The notes beneath the pieces are model-generated. The model saw nothing but the letters and a program-made list of their open reading frames with translations, was not told where the DNA came from and did not search any database. A program made the translations under genes and the position numbers. Positions 51,238-61,035 of a stretch of 64,000 nt of DNA are shown here, in pieces. The DNA is taken from positions 79,246-143,245 of the forward strand of contig CAZOVB010000004.1 of assembly GCA_964583095.1 (NCBI GenBank), read 5' to 3'. This DNA is from CAZOVB01 sp964583095. GTDB lineage: Bacteria; Planctomycetota; Phycisphaerae; SM23-33. Positions within the stretch are counted from its first letter, which is position 1, and the number at the start of each line of letters is the position of its first letter.

Positions 51238-52881
51238 TCAGTGTTTCTCGCTGTTGTTTCCCGAGCCCTTGCCGATACGGTCGGCCTCGTCGAAGAGCTC
51301 CTGAAGCTGGGCCGGGTCGCCCCCGATGTGCTCCCAGCCCCAGAGGGTGTACTGGCGATAGTCTTTCCCGCCGTAAACGTGGGTGGTTTCCTGCGAAAGA
51401 CAGTGGCGCATCTCGGCCAGGATCGCGTCGCGGTCGTCCTGGGTCAGCGGTTTCATCCACTTGGGGAACTGCATGCCGCTCCATCGCGGGTAGCGACCCA
51501 GGCTCATGTCGTCATAAGCGGAAGGTTCCTTGTCGACAAAGCTCCCGTCCCGGACGTTCTCCCCCTGGCCGTGGTCGCGTTCAAACGCGATCGCATCGGC
51601 CCGGAGTCTTTCCACCGTCTCGCGCAGCGAAGGCTCGTGGATCAGGTTGTTCTGCTCCCACGGGTCCTCCTGGAGGTCGTAAAGCTCCTCGGCTCCGCCG
51701 CCAAGCCAGTGCACGAACTTATGCCGCGCGCTGATGGCTGAAAGGTAGCGTGATCCGCCCTGGGCATGGTGGACAACCACCACCCGGTCCGAGGGCAGCT
51801 CCTTGCGCAGGTCGCGTCCCAGCAGGTCCGGGGCCTGGTCGGGCTCGACGCCGGCCGCGGCGAGAATCGTCGCCGAGATATCGTAGGTAATCGTCGGCGT
51901 TGGGACCCGGGCGCCGGCCTGGACACCCGGCCCGGCCGCGATCATCGGAATATGCGCCGAGCCCTCGTAGGGCACGTGTTTCTGGAACAGGCCCCGGTCG
52001 CCGAGCATCTCCCCGTGGTCGCTGGTAAAGAGGATCAGCGTGTTGTCGATCCGTCCGCTCTGCTCCAGGTAGTCCAGGATGCGCCCGATGTGGCGGTCGA
52101 TCAGTGTCACCGCAGCCAGGTAGGCTTCGCGATGTCGCTTAAGCGCCTCGCCACTCGGATCCGTCTCGTCCTTCAGCGGGCGGGTGTTGGGGACATTCTG
52201 CTCCGGAGCCGGGCAGGGCTGCGGGATCGGCCGGTCACGATAGGCGTCCAGGTCTTCCTGGGGCACGTAGAGCGGGGGGTGCGGGCCGACCCAGCTTGCG
52301 AAGATGAAAACGGGCCTGTCGCGCGGCGTCTGGAGGGTCTGGAGGGTCTTTGTCGCCACCCAGGCCGATCCGTGATGTTCCTCGGGCACCAGGGCGGGCT
52401 GCGGGCTGTGATAGAAGACGGGCCTCACGCCGTGCTCGCAGCGGACATGTCCGAAGCCGGCCTCGTCGAGGTATTGGAGGTATTCGTCCTGCTCGCGGCT
52501 GACCGGAAGTTCCTCCATCAGGGCCATGTGGTCGAATCCGTGGTGCTCGCGAACCGGGGCGAAGTGCATCTTTCCGATGGCCCAGGTTTCGTAGCCGGCC
52601 CAGCCGAGCAGGCGCGGGACGGTGGGCAGGGCGTAGTCGGCGATCGGCTGCCAGGAGTTGTGGTAGTATCCGTGGCGCCGGGCACTGGTGCCGGTAATCA
52701 GGTCATGGCGGGCGGGCATGCAGACCGGGTTGGAACTGTAGGCCCGGACAAAGGCGGTTCCCATTGAGAGCAGTCGATCGAGGTTGGGGGTATCCATGTG
52801 CGACGCCCCCAGGGCGCAAAGGGTATCAAATCGCTGCTGATCGGTGTGGAGCAGGAGAATATCAGGCTTGGACTCGGCCAC
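51238..52881 (-). CDS. Cys-type sulfatase (arylsulfatase family)
   Basis: About 547 residues from the GTG at 52881 (AGGA six bases upstream; an ATG at 52941 without a Shine-Dalgarno is less likely). Sulfatase core: ILLLHTDQQRFD at the start, the modified-residue motif VCMPARHDLITG (C-x-P-x-R, formylglycine precursor Cys), then GKMHF, and the metal site TSDHGEMLGD. No signal peptide, so either cytoplasmic or exported by another route. Cys-type sulfatases need formylglycine-generating enzyme or anSME; neither is in the window. It neighbours a glycyl radical enzyme and a URO-D-like gene, so an anaerobic degradation cluster of sulfated compounds is plausible. Confidence 0.9.
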   Translation of the reverse strand: MAESKPDILLLHTDQQRFDTLCALGASHMDTPNLDRLLSMGTAFVRAYSSNPVCMPARHDLITGTSARRHGYYHNSWQPIADYALPTVPRLLGWAGYETWAIGKMHFAPVREHHGFDHMALMEELPVSREQDEYLQYLDEAGFGHVRCEHGVRPVFYHSPQPALVPEEHHGSAWVATKTLQTLQTPRDRPVFIFASWVGPHPPLYVPQEDLDAYRDRPIPQPCPAPEQNVPNTRPLKDETDPSGEALKRHREAYLAAVTLIDRHIGRILDYLEQSGRIDNTLILFTSDHGEMLGDRGLFQKHVPYEGSAHIPMIAAGPGVQAGARVPTPTITYDISATILAAAGVEPDQAPDLLGRDLRKELPSDRVVVVHHAQGGSRYLSAISARHKFVHWLGGGAEELYDLQEDPWEQNNLIHEPSLRETVERLRADAIAFERDHGQGENVRDGSFVDKEPSAYDDMSLGRYPRWSGMQFPKWMKPLTQDDRDAILAEMRHCLSQETTHVYGGKDYRQYTLWGWEHIGGDPAQLQELFDEADRIGKGSGNNSEKH

Positions 52882-52972
52882 GGCGGTTCCTTTCTGTTTT
52901 GGAAAGGGCCCAGAATACCGTCGGGAGATCGCAGCGTCCACCGCCCGGAATCGATCTCAGATGCCCAGGCCG

Positions 52973-55102
52973 TCAGAATCCCATCTCGGCCCGGGCGATG
53001 ATTTCATCCTGCATGCCGGGATTCAACCGTGTGAAGTAATCGGTATACCCGCCGATGCGCACCACCAGATCCCGATACTGCTGGGGGTTCTTGCGGGCGG
53101 CCAGGAGAGTCTCCCGGTCCACCACGTTGATCTGCGTCTGAAAGCCGCCCCTGTCCAGGTAGGTCAGGACCAGGTCTCGCAGGGCCTTGCGGGCTTCGGG
53201 CTGGGCCAGCAGGCTCTTGGGGAACTTCATGTTGTAGGCCAGCCCGCCCAGCATCGGCGAATGGTCCCACCGGGTGACAGAGAGCACCGCGGCGGTGGGG
53301 CCTCGACTCTCGCGCCCCTGGGCCGGTCCGCACCCGTCGGCAAAGGCGGTGTGGGCGCCCCGGCCATCGGGAGTCGCCCCGCACTGGCTGCCAAGCTGCT
53401 CGTGCTTGATCCAGCAGAACGCGCCGGGCACAAACGCGCTATCGTCGGGTTCCATCCGGTGCTGTCTGCACATCTCCACCGCGGCAGAGACCACCTGGCC
53501 AAACAGCGCATCGACCTGGCGGACATCCTGGCCGTACTTGGGCAGCTCTTCCAGCCAGCGCCGCTGTGTCTGAGGCTCGGAGGCGAAATCCTCGGCCAGC
53601 AACTCTTGCATCCGTCCGAGTGTGTATCGCCCGCTCTGGTAGACTTCCGCCCGGATGACCTCCAGCGAGTCGACCAGGTTGGCCAGGCCCACAAACGAGC
53701 ACTCCACCCAGTTGTATCGCGCTCCGCCGTCGTCCACGTCGCGCCCCCGCTCGATGCAGTCCCGCGTAAAGACGCTCTGGAGCGGGTGTCGGCCTCGCTC
53801 CTGGCGGGCCAGTCGCGTGCGGTTCTGGTTGGCTGCGCCCTGGGCGACCGCCTCTTCAAGCCGTTCCAGGTAGGCCGAGAGGAACGATTCGAAATCCTCC
53901 GCTGCGGCTGAGGCGCTGGCCTGGGCCTCGATTTCCTCCAGCAGCAGATGACAGACGCTGAAGTACGGGCTGGCGACCCAGACGCCGCTGGACCCGGCCG
54001 GGGTGATCTCAACACAGGACGAGTTGATATAGTTGCAGGCTTCATCCTGCGGGACGCCGAGGTCTTTCAGGCCTTTCTGGATGACCGTGTCGTTGAAGAA
54101 CGAAACGTTGACGATTCCCTCGCTGATCAGCTCCATCCCCAGGTCGATCAGCCTGGCCGGTGTCTGCGGGTGACGGCAGATGCCGACGGTGGGGTAGCTC
54201 AGGCGCGAACCTCGCAGCGCTTCGAGGCACAGGTAAGAAAGTTCGTTGGTGACGTCCTGCCCGGCCTCGTCGCGTCCGCCCACCATGGCGGCAATGGCAG
54301 AGCCCTGAATCCAGCAGGCGTTGGTGAGCAGGTAGAGATTCTGGAGGAGGAACAGCGCCTCGTCGCGGTCGATGCGGCCTGCCTCCATGTCGGCCCGGTA
54401 GAAGGGCCAGAGCCATCGGTCCAGGTGACCCAGGTTGATGCACCCGGCGTGGTCGTTGGCGCTGCAGCCCAGCCAGATTCCCCAGAAAAGCTGGATCGCT
54501 TCGATCATGCTGCGCGGCGGGTGGTGGGAGACGTGCCTGCACGCATCGGACATCCGCTCCAGTTCCGGCTTGCGGGACTGCGTCGCCTCGGCCCGGGCCT
54601 CCTCGGCCGTCTGGGCAGCGTTTTCCAGCATGGCCGAGAGTCCCTCCAGGACATCCAGGAAGGACTGGAGCGTATCGGCCCGTTCGCCCCGGGCGCTCTT
54701 GAGCCGATCGGAAATCCGCGAAGCTACCGCATCGATGCCCCCGGAGAGGACCTCCGTCAGTTCCAGTTCGCAGTGACCCGTCTGTCCGCCGGGCCAGGGG
54801 ACGTGCTCGCCCAGCCAGGCTTCGGCTTCGGCCCAGGCGGGGGAGTCCAACTCGGCCGGCGGGGCGTAGCGTCCGACGATCAGTTCCTCTTCGTCCAGGA
54901 CGAACCGGCGGGCCTTGAGCGCGTCGGCCACGGCCAGGCCGCGACGACGCTGGAAGGTCATGCCCTCCGAGGCGCGAAAGCTCCGGGCCTCTACGGTGGC
55001 CAGTCCAACCGGACGGGTGTTGCCCTGTGCTACCCGCTCTGCGACTTTGTCACGCAGCGCCTCGCAGCGAAGGGCCCAGGGGGATGCGGATTGAATCATC
55101 AT
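52973..55102 (-). CDS. Glycyl radical enzyme (pyruvate formate-lyase/diol dehydratase superfamily)
   Basis: 709 residues. Catalytic Cys363 and Glu365 in NYINSSCVEITPAG and the radical glycine motif RIGGYTDYF near the C-terminus (Gly ~685), followed by the usual NPGMQDEIIARAE. Length is shorter than PFL (~760) or diol dehydratase (~790) but in range for other members. The radical is installed by a separate radical SAM activase, which is not encoded adjacent. Substrate class cannot be set by eye: choline lyase, hydroxyproline dehydratase, isethionate lyase and others share these motifs. Located between sulfatase and URO-D-like genes on the same strand. Requires anaerobic conditions. Confidence 0.88.
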   Translation of the reverse strand: MMIQSASPWALRCEALRDKVAERVAQGNTRPVGLATVEARSFRASEGMTFQRRRGLAVADALKARRFVLDEEELIVGRYAPPAELDSPAWAEAEAWLGEHVPWPGGQTGHCELELTEVLSGGIDAVASRISDRLKSARGERADTLQSFLDVLEGLSAMLENAAQTAEEARAEATQSRKPELERMSDACRHVSHHPPRSMIEAIQLFWGIWLGCSANDHAGCINLGHLDRWLWPFYRADMEAGRIDRDEALFLLQNLYLLTNACWIQGSAIAAMVGGRDEAGQDVTNELSYLCLEALRGSRLSYPTVGICRHPQTPARLIDLGMELISEGIVNVSFFNDTVIQKGLKDLGVPQDEACNYINSSCVEITPAGSSGVWVASPYFSVCHLLLEEIEAQASASAAAEDFESFLSAYLERLEEAVAQGAANQNRTRLARQERGRHPLQSVFTRDCIERGRDVDDGGARYNWVECSFVGLANLVDSLEVIRAEVYQSGRYTLGRMQELLAEDFASEPQTQRRWLEELPKYGQDVRQVDALFGQVVSAAVEMCRQHRMEPDDSAFVPGAFCWIKHEQLGSQCGATPDGRGAHTAFADGCGPAQGRESRGPTAAVLSVTRWDHSPMLGGLAYNMKFPKSLLAQPEARKALRDLVLTYLDRGGFQTQINVVDRETLLAARKNPQQYRDLVVRIGGYTDYFTRLNPGMQDEIIARAEMGF

Positions 55103-55136
55103 GGCAGCTCATTATACCCGGCCCTTCCGGCTGCGC

Positions 55137-56309
55137 CTACCGGGCATGCTCTGCCAGGCGGCGGCGGTAGTGGCGATAGTCGGCAAGCGACACCTCGGCC
55201 GGGACGCAGTGGTCGCAGGTCGGGTAGTATCCGCCTCGGGCCTTCATGGCCGGCAGGATGTGCTCCAGGTGGCGGTCGATCGCCTCGGGCCCCGCAGCGA
55301 GGATGCGCTTGTCGATCCCCCCGCTCATGAGAAGCTCGGGATAACGGCGACCGATCTCGACGACATCGCAGCCGCTGGCGACCTCGAAGGGCAGCATCCG
55401 CGTCATGCCGATCGCCTCGGTGTAGGCTGGAATCACCGGCTCGGCCAGGCCGTCGGTGTCCACCCCCACGTGCAGCTTGCGATTGGTGTCGATCTGTCTG
55501 CTGCGGACGTTGGCCAGCAGTTGCTGGTAGTAGGGGAAGAGGAACTCCTTCATCATCTCCGGGGAAATCAGCGGCCCGTGGTTGTAGCAGATATCCTCGG
55601 CCAGGAATACCTCGTCCAGCGTCACATGCTGCTGATAGCGGGCGGTGACCGCATCGGCCAGGGCCAGCCAGGTCTTCATGCAGTCGTGGATCAGCTCGGG
55701 CGTGTCGTAGAACGCATAGAGAAGCTCCCCGGGCCCGATCAGGCTCCGCAGGTACATATACCCCCCGACCATGCCCTGCATCAGGTGTTTGCCCTGGCCC
55801 GCAGCGGCCCGGGCGCTTTGGGCTGCCGGGTCGAAATCCTCCCAGCGCTGGGGCGTTTCCGGGTCCAGCCGCCACTTGACGTTCTCTTCCCAGGTCCGGA
55901 CATCCTTTACCGGATGGTCCACGTATTCGGGCATGAAGCCTTGGCGGCGCCCCTTGAAGACCAGCACCCCGCGCCCGGCTAAGTCCTGAACGAGCTCGTG
56001 ATCGCCCCGATCTTCCAGGAGCTTCTCTTCGAATGCGGGACAAAAGGCCGCTTCGCACCAGCCCAGGCCGTGCAAGTGGTGGATGGCCGGCCCCGTCGAG
56101 GCAAAGGCCTGGCCCGGGCGTGTATCCGGATCGAGCCCCTGCTGCTGCCACCGCTGGGCCACGCCCTCCATGAAGCCGAACTCGGTCTGGATCAACTCCG
56201 CGCCGGGGACCTGGTCGAAGAAATCCCTCGTCAGCGCTTCGGCGCCGCTAAGTGCTTCGCGTGGGACCCTTGCGTGAATTCCATCGGACTTCCGGGCCGA
56301 CTCAGACAT
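55137..56309 (-). CDS. URO-D-like protein, second paralog
   Basis: About 390 residues from the ATG at 56309 (CAGGAG six bases upstream). A TIM-barrel uroporphyrinogen-decarboxylase-like protein: ligands and motifs include LHVGVDTDG, ASGCDVVEIGRRYP, GGIDKR and the late CDHCVP. It lacks the HSCGN of the 35.3-kb paralog, having DTDG at that position, and has a longer N-terminus. Such proteins are corrinoid or methyl-carrier methyltransferases rather than heme enzymes. Ends 34 bases before the glycyl radical gene and could be its operon mate. Confidence 0.75.
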   Translation of the reverse strand: MSESARKSDGIHARVPREALSGAEALTRDFFDQVPGAELIQTEFGFMEGVAQRWQQQGLDPDTRPGQAFASTGPAIHHLHGLGWCEAAFCPAFEEKLLEDRGDHELVQDLAGRGVLVFKGRRQGFMPEYVDHPVKDVRTWEENVKWRLDPETPQRWEDFDPAAQSARAAAGQGKHLMQGMVGGYMYLRSLIGPGELLYAFYDTPELIHDCMKTWLALADAVTARYQQHVTLDEVFLAEDICYNHGPLISPEMMKEFLFPYYQQLLANVRSRQIDTNRKLHVGVDTDGLAEPVIPAYTEAIGMTRMLPFEVASGCDVVEIGRRYPELLMSGGIDKRILAAGPEAIDRHLEHILPAMKARGGYYPTCDHCVPAEVSLADYRHYRRRLAEHAR

Positions 56310-56406
56310 CTGAAACTCCTGGGACAGAGGATGGATCTTCTCTGCCCCAGCCATACCGCCAACGCGCCCTGGAGTCAATTGCCCAGACCCGCGACAGGGC
56401 GGAAAA

Positions 56407-59400
56407 TCAGAACCTGCCCAGCAGGTTCACGGCGTTGACGGTTCGCATTCTCTCCTCCCGCGACCAGGGGGCGGTTCCCTTGAACCACATCTTGGCCCGG
56501 TAGCGCAGGTCCTCGCCGCGGGGCAGGGCCTGGATCGGGCTCTGCTGGGTCGCGGCCGGGAAACGCTCGATCCGCGGCGGCGTGCGATTCGGATTGTCGT
56601 GGCAGCCGAAGCATCCCTTGGATTCGCCGGGCCTGGCGTAGTGCCAGATCAGCTCGTTGCCCACGACGCGCCGGTCGCTGTCGAGTACCTGCAGGTGGAA
56701 CATCCGATCTGCGGGGATCTCCATGTGAAACGAGCCGTCTGCGGCCAGGGGCAGCGTCGCCCAGACCCGCCCGGTCGCCCCGCCGTGGTTCTTCCAGACC
56801 GTCCCGCCCCGGTGCGTCGCGTGACGCTGAATGGTCGGCAGGGCCTCGGCGATGCGGATGTACTTGCCGCGCTGCTTGACATACTCATGCTGCGTATTGA
56901 ACACCGACTGGCAGTAGAGACGGGCGGTATACCCAGCCGACCGGGCCATCGGGCTTTCGGGGATGACAGGGGGCACCTCGCGCGGCGCCAGGGGCCTGGC
57001 CTCGAACTCACTGGTCCCGGGGCGGTCGAAAATCTTCGTCAACTCCCCGGTCTCCCGGTCCATCCAATACAGCCCGTGGTCTACAGGAGCATTGATATCC
57101 CGTTGCTTGTTGCCGCTGCGGTCCAGATCGAGCTTGCCCTTCTTGGTCTTCCAGGGACGCAGCCCGGCTGAGACCAGAAGCGTCTTTCGCCCGATCGGGT
57201 AAGGCGTGGTGACCGCCATGGAGTTCTCCGGCTGGAGCATGCGCTCTTCGTAGCGTCCGGGCCCAACGATCATCGGGCCCTCGAAAGAGTTGATCAGGTA
57301 GCGTCGCCCGTCCAGCGGCTGGGGCATGGCGATGCGCAGGACGCGGTGGCGAGGCGGTGAGAGGCTCGTACTCCCCCCGATCCCGCGCCAGAAGTCCCGC
57401 CTCTCCGGGCCATACAGCGTCATCGTTCCGGTTCCGTCGGTCTGGGTGGCCAGCAGGTTCCACTCGGTCTTCATTCGCGAGTAGAAAAGCTCCAGGCGGG
57501 TAAAGAGGATCCGCCCCGTGTCGTCCACGACCGGTTCGGCGTCGCGGCCCAGGTTGAAGCCGATGCAGTGAAGGTCGCTGCCGTCGGGGTTGCACACCGC
57601 CAGGCCCGTGCAAAGATACCCGTGGTATTCATCCCGCGTGCCGATGCGACTGGTGGAAAAGACGATCCGTCCGTCGCCCAGGTAGTTGGGCTGCACGTCG
57701 TGGTAAGGTCCGTCGGTGATCTGACGCAGATCGCTGCCGTCGGCATTGATCTCGTAGATGTGCCACCACGGATCGTCCTTTTCCCGACGGCAGAAGATCA
57801 GCTTGCTTCCATCGAAGCTGACCTCCAGGTCGGCTACGTAGCCGTCCTCGAAGTGGGTAAGCTGTGTCAGGCTGCCGCCCGGTTCCGCAGGTGAAAGCTT
57901 GTAAACGTTGCGCCCCAGGCGCGTGGTCGGGCCGGCGTCGGTCGTCGTGTAGCCCTGCATCGTATTGGGAATGGAGAACATATTCCCAGGATTGGGCTCC
58001 CCGCTGAGAAACACCAGTGCCCGGACGTCCTCGGGGCTTTGGGGCGGTGTTCCTGTCGGTCCAAGGGGGGCCGGCGAGGCCGGAATCTCCAGCGGCGCCG
58101 GAGACAGCCCCGCACGGAAGACCGCTTCCCGCGCGATCACCTTGATGCTGTGGTACTCGTTGTCGCGGTCGATCTGCTTCAGGGCTTCCAGGGCCGGGGC
58201 GGTGCCCATCTCCGCCAGGGCCAGCGCGGCCGCGTGGCGGATGTCCAGGTTGTTCCTCTCGCTGCTGCAAAGTCGCCAGAGCAGCTCCACGTGCTGCCGG
58301 CTGCTTCCCAGGGCGCCAAGAGCGCGGACGTAGCCTTCCTTGTATCGCCCGGATTCGACATTGAATTCCTCGGTCTGGAACCCCGCTGCGTAGCCCTGCT
58401 CCACGTCGTCGGGCAGGGCCTTTAGACGCGTGTAGATCTCGCCGGCCGCCGATCGGGCATCCAGAACAATCAGCGCCTTGGCCGCGCTGATGCGGACGAA
58501 ATTGTGGTTGTGATCCAGCAGGGAAACCATGGCCGGTATGTCGTCCTTCGAGGCTGCCAGGGCGGGCAGAACCACGCTCCACCACCTGCGATGGCCGCCG
58601 AAGTTGGCCAGCTTCGTCAGGACCTCCCGGTGGGGCAGGTCCTCGGCGACCGCGCGATCCACGCCGTTCTCGGCCAGGAACAGATCCACCACCCCCTGGC
58701 GGAGGTCGGCCTGCTCGAGCAGATAGGCCACCATCATCGGATACGGTTCCTGCTCGTAGAAGATCGTCGCATCGTGCATGCTGGCCAGTGTGGCGATCAG
58801 CTCCGGTGCGATCCGGCGGAGCTGTTCCTTCACTTCCCGGCCTTGCTCGATCTCGCATCGCACCAGTCCGTGAGCGATGGCATAGGCCGTGCGCGGAATC
58901 CGGTCGGTGGCGGTGAAGCGGGCATAATCGTCGGTGTGGAACTTGGGCACCACGCCGTTGTAGCGCGTGTCGGGCCTCCAGTTCATCCGCCCGCTGGACG
59001 TGATGGCATAGTCCTTAAAGGCCTCGATGAGCTTCAGCGCGGTCTTCGGCGTACCGATATCGCCAAGCGCGTCGGCTGCGTAGGGGGCCAGTTGCGGGTT
59101 CTCCAGCAGCTTCCACAGGGTCTTCCAGGCTTGCTCGCCTCCCACGCGTCCCAGGCTGCGGATGCAGGCCTGCACATAGAGCCGCTCGGCGTAGGTCCCG
59201 CTCTTGAGCGAATCGCCGCGATGATGCCCGCTCTGAACCGGCTCCAGTCGCGTGTCGTCCAGGTACGGCTCCAGCAGGGCGGGCAGGGGACCGGCCTGGC
59301 CGGGCTCTGCGAAAACCGCCCAGGCTCTTGCGCCCTTTTCCGCCCGGAGGTACTGTTCCTCGGTTTCCGGCGGGGCCTCGGGGATCAGGGCCCGGACCTT

Positions 59401-59916
59401 CTCGGGCACGCCATCGGCGCCCAGGGCACCGAAAACCCAGTCCAGCCACGCCTTGCGGGCACGGGCCTGATCGCTTTCGTCGGCCAGGGCGTCAAAGGGG
59501 ATCTCCTGGCCTGTCAGGTTCGTCAGCGCCACCCACGCCGCCTGGCGAACCGACCAGTCCGCATCCGACAGCGCCTGGATCAGGGCCGAAAGGTCCCCGC
59601 GACTGCCGCAGAGACCCAGGAAGACCGCCGCCTCGCGACGTACCTGGGCATCGGGATCCTTCTCGAGCAGGGGGCTCAAGTGACGCGTCGCCCGATACGC
59701 CCGGAGGAAGGAGAGATTCTCGATCGCCTCGGCCCGGATGCGGGCATCCTGCGAGGCGAGCATCTGGATCTTCCGATCCACCTGCCAGTCGTACGGGTTG
59801 ACCTGGAATCCGGAGGTGTTGTAGGTCTGGGCGACGGCCAGGCCGGCCGGGCCTACTGCGGAAACCAGCAGCAGTACCCACGCCAAGCATCCATTTCGCA
59901 AAGAGGTAGACAACAT
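56407..59916 (-). CDS. Secreted HEAT/PD40/c-type-heme protein with hydrazine-synthase-alpha-like domain
   Basis: 1169 residues. A signal peptide (about 1-29) is followed by HEAT-like repeats (~50-610; for example LLEKDPDAQVRREAAVFLG). A WD40-like beta-propeller of PD40/TolB type (~640-880, blades VSFDGSKLIFCRREKDDPWWHIYEI in parts) comes next. The C-terminal part resembles the middle/C-terminal region of hydrazine synthase alpha subunit, ending with a heme-c motif CFGCH (~1101-1105). The ccsA/resB pair could mature it. No hydrazine synthase beta/gamma is seen, so anammox is not implied; these are widespread as HzsA-like proteins in planctomycetes of unknown role. Ten bases downstream of the DUF4861 gene. 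Confidence 0.75.
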   Translation of the reverse strand: MLSTSLRNGCLAWVLLLVSAVGPAGLAVAQTYNTSGFQVNPYDWQVDRKIQMLASQDARIRAEAIENLSFLRAYRATRHLSPLLEKDPDAQVRREAAVFLGLCGSRGDLSALIQALSDADWSVRQAAWVALTNLTGQEIPFDALADESDQARARKAWLDWVFGALGADGVPEKVRALIPEAPPETEEQYLRAEKGARAWAVFAEPGQAGPLPALLEPYLDDTRLEPVQSGHHRGDSLKSGTYAERLYVQACIRSLGRVGGEQAWKTLWKLLENPQLAPYAADALGDIGTPKTALKLIEAFKDYAITSSGRMNWRPDTRYNGVVPKFHTDDYARFTATDRIPRTAYAIAHGLVRCEIEQGREVKEQLRRIAPELIATLASMHDATIFYEQEPYPMMVAYLLEQADLRQGVVDLFLAENGVDRAVAEDLPHREVLTKLANFGGHRRWWSVVLPALAASKDDIPAMVSLLDHNHNFVRISAAKALIVLDARSAAGEIYTRLKALPDDVEQGYAAGFQTEEFNVESGRYKEGYVRALGALGSSRQHVELLWRLCSSERNNLDIRHAAALALAEMGTAPALEALKQIDRDNEYHSIKVIAREAVFRAGLSPAPLEIPASPAPLGPTGTPPQSPEDVRALVFLSGEPNPGNMFSIPNTMQGYTTTDAGPTTRLGRNVYKLSPAEPGGSLTQLTHFEDGYVADLEVSFDGSKLIFCRREKDDPWWHIYEINADGSDLRQITDGPYHDVQPNYLGDGRIVFSTSRIGTRDEYHGYLCTGLAVCNPDGSDLHCIGFNLGRDAEPVVDDTGRILFTRLELFYSRMKTEWNLLATQTDGTGTMTLYGPERRDFWRGIGGSTSLSPPRHRVLRIAMPQPLDGRRYLINSFEGPMIVGPGRYEERMLQPENSMAVTTPYPIGRKTLLVSAGLRPWKTKKGKLDLDRSGNKQRDINAPVDHGLYWMDRETGELTKIFDRPGTSEFEARPLAPREVPPVIPESPMARSAGYTARLYCQSVFNTQHEYVKQRGKYIRIAEALPTIQRHATHRGGTVWKNHGGATGRVWATLPLAADGSFHMEIPADRMFHLQVLDSDRRVVGNELIWHYARPGESKGCFGCHDNPNRTPPRIERFPAATQQSPIQALPRGEDLRYRAKMWFKGTAPWSREERMRTVNAVNLLGRF

Positions 59917-59925
59917 GGGAACCTT

Positions 59926-60888
59926 CTATTCTTCCTTCTCGAATCGTTCTTTCGAAAACTTCGTCACATACTCCTGCCACTGGGCCAGGCTCGAAAAGTC
60001 CAGGCCCTTGGACCAGCAGGCCCCCGCGTAATACGTCACCTCTTCTCCCGGTTGGGCCGGCAGGAGGATGACTTGGCTGTGCCCGAGATCCTTCGTACCC
60101 TGCCACTTCTCCGGATCGACAACGACGGCGATTCCCACGTGGCCATCCTTACCGGATTCCTCGCTCCAGTAGACCAGCGTGCCGTTCTCGGCATCGACAC
60201 GGAACGTGCCCTTGCCCTTGAGCTTTCCGATGCCCACGCCCACCGTCAGCTTCTCTTGGGAGCCCGAAAGCACCTCGTAGACCGACTGGGCCTTGTAGAG
60301 GTTCTCCCCCTCGGCCAGGGTGATCTTCCGCGTTTCGGTCAGCTCGCGCCCGTCAGCTTTCCACGGCCCCAGTTCCAGCTCGAAAACGGCTTTGTCTCCC
60401 TGGGCTTGGAGAATCCGCTGCTTCTTCCACAGCGGGGGCATGTGCAGTTTCTGCCCATCCCAGATGCCGCTGCCACCGGCCCCGCAGGCCAGGCCCATCG
60501 AGTAGAAGTCCAGCCCTTCCCCCCAGTCCTTGTGGTAACTCTTGCCCTGGTTGTAGAACTTCCGGACGACCGGGTAGCGGACCTTCTTGCACCAGATATC
60601 CGGGGCCGAAGAGACCTTTCCGGTCGAGCCGGAGGCCAGACCGTAGATGCGCAAGCCGATCCGGTCGTTCTCCCAGGCCAGGTCGCCCGGGCGCCTGCGC
60701 GACTCGAAACAGACAGCCACGGGCTCCTGAACCGCTTCCTTGGCCGGATCGTCATCCTGTTGCCCCTGCGACACCTCCTGCCCTGGGGTCTTGAGGCTGT
60801 TGCCCTCAGGTTGAGAATTCACCGGTTCGCTGCAGCCAGCCAGGACGAATCCCGCCACAGCGGCCATGAAGCACAAGATCGGGTACAC
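59926..60888 (-). CDS. DUF4861-family lipoprotein
   Basis: 320 residues from a GTG. Lipobox VLAGC near residue 19, a Gln/Asp-rich linker, then the DUF4861 core: DLAWENDRIGLRIYG, KVRYPVVRKFYNQGKSYHKDWGEG in two blocks, and VYEVLSGSQEKLTVGVGIG. Family members are seen next to polysaccharide lyases and glycosidases in Bacteroidetes and planctomycetes; enzymatic role is not settled. Directly upstream of the HzsA-like gene (10-base gap), so the two are likely one transcription unit controlled by the AraC regulator immediately upstream. Confidence 0.8.
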   Translation of the reverse strand: MYPILCFMAAVAGFVLAGCSEPVNSQPEGNSLKTPGQEVSQGQQDDDPAKEAVQEPVAVCFESRRRPGDLAWENDRIGLRIYGLASGSTGKVSSAPDIWCKKVRYPVVRKFYNQGKSYHKDWGEGLDFYSMGLACGAGGSGIWDGQKLHMPPLWKKQRILQAQGDKAVFELELGPWKADGRELTETRKITLAEGENLYKAQSVYEVLSGSQEKLTVGVGIGKLKGKGTFRVDAENGTLVYWSEESGKDGHVGIAVVVDPEKWQGTKDLGHSQVILLPAQPGEEVTYYAGACWSKGLDFSSLAQWQEYVTKFSKERFEKEE

Positions 60889-61035
60889 ATTGCTGATTCT
60901 ATTGATGGTTGTATCCTTTCGAGAAAATCGGTCCTCTTACAATCGAACACTGAGTATACGGCTTCGGGCCGGTCTAGAAGATGGAGAAAGCGATTATTGT
61001 TTGCACATTCCGGCGGAGATCGGCCCGTGCGGCTA

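Noticed and set aside
49781..51484. Long minus-strand open frame (567 codons) opposite the MDR dehydrogenase
   Set aside because: Antisense shadow of a GC-rich gene; the plus-strand frame has clear MDR motifs, this one none.
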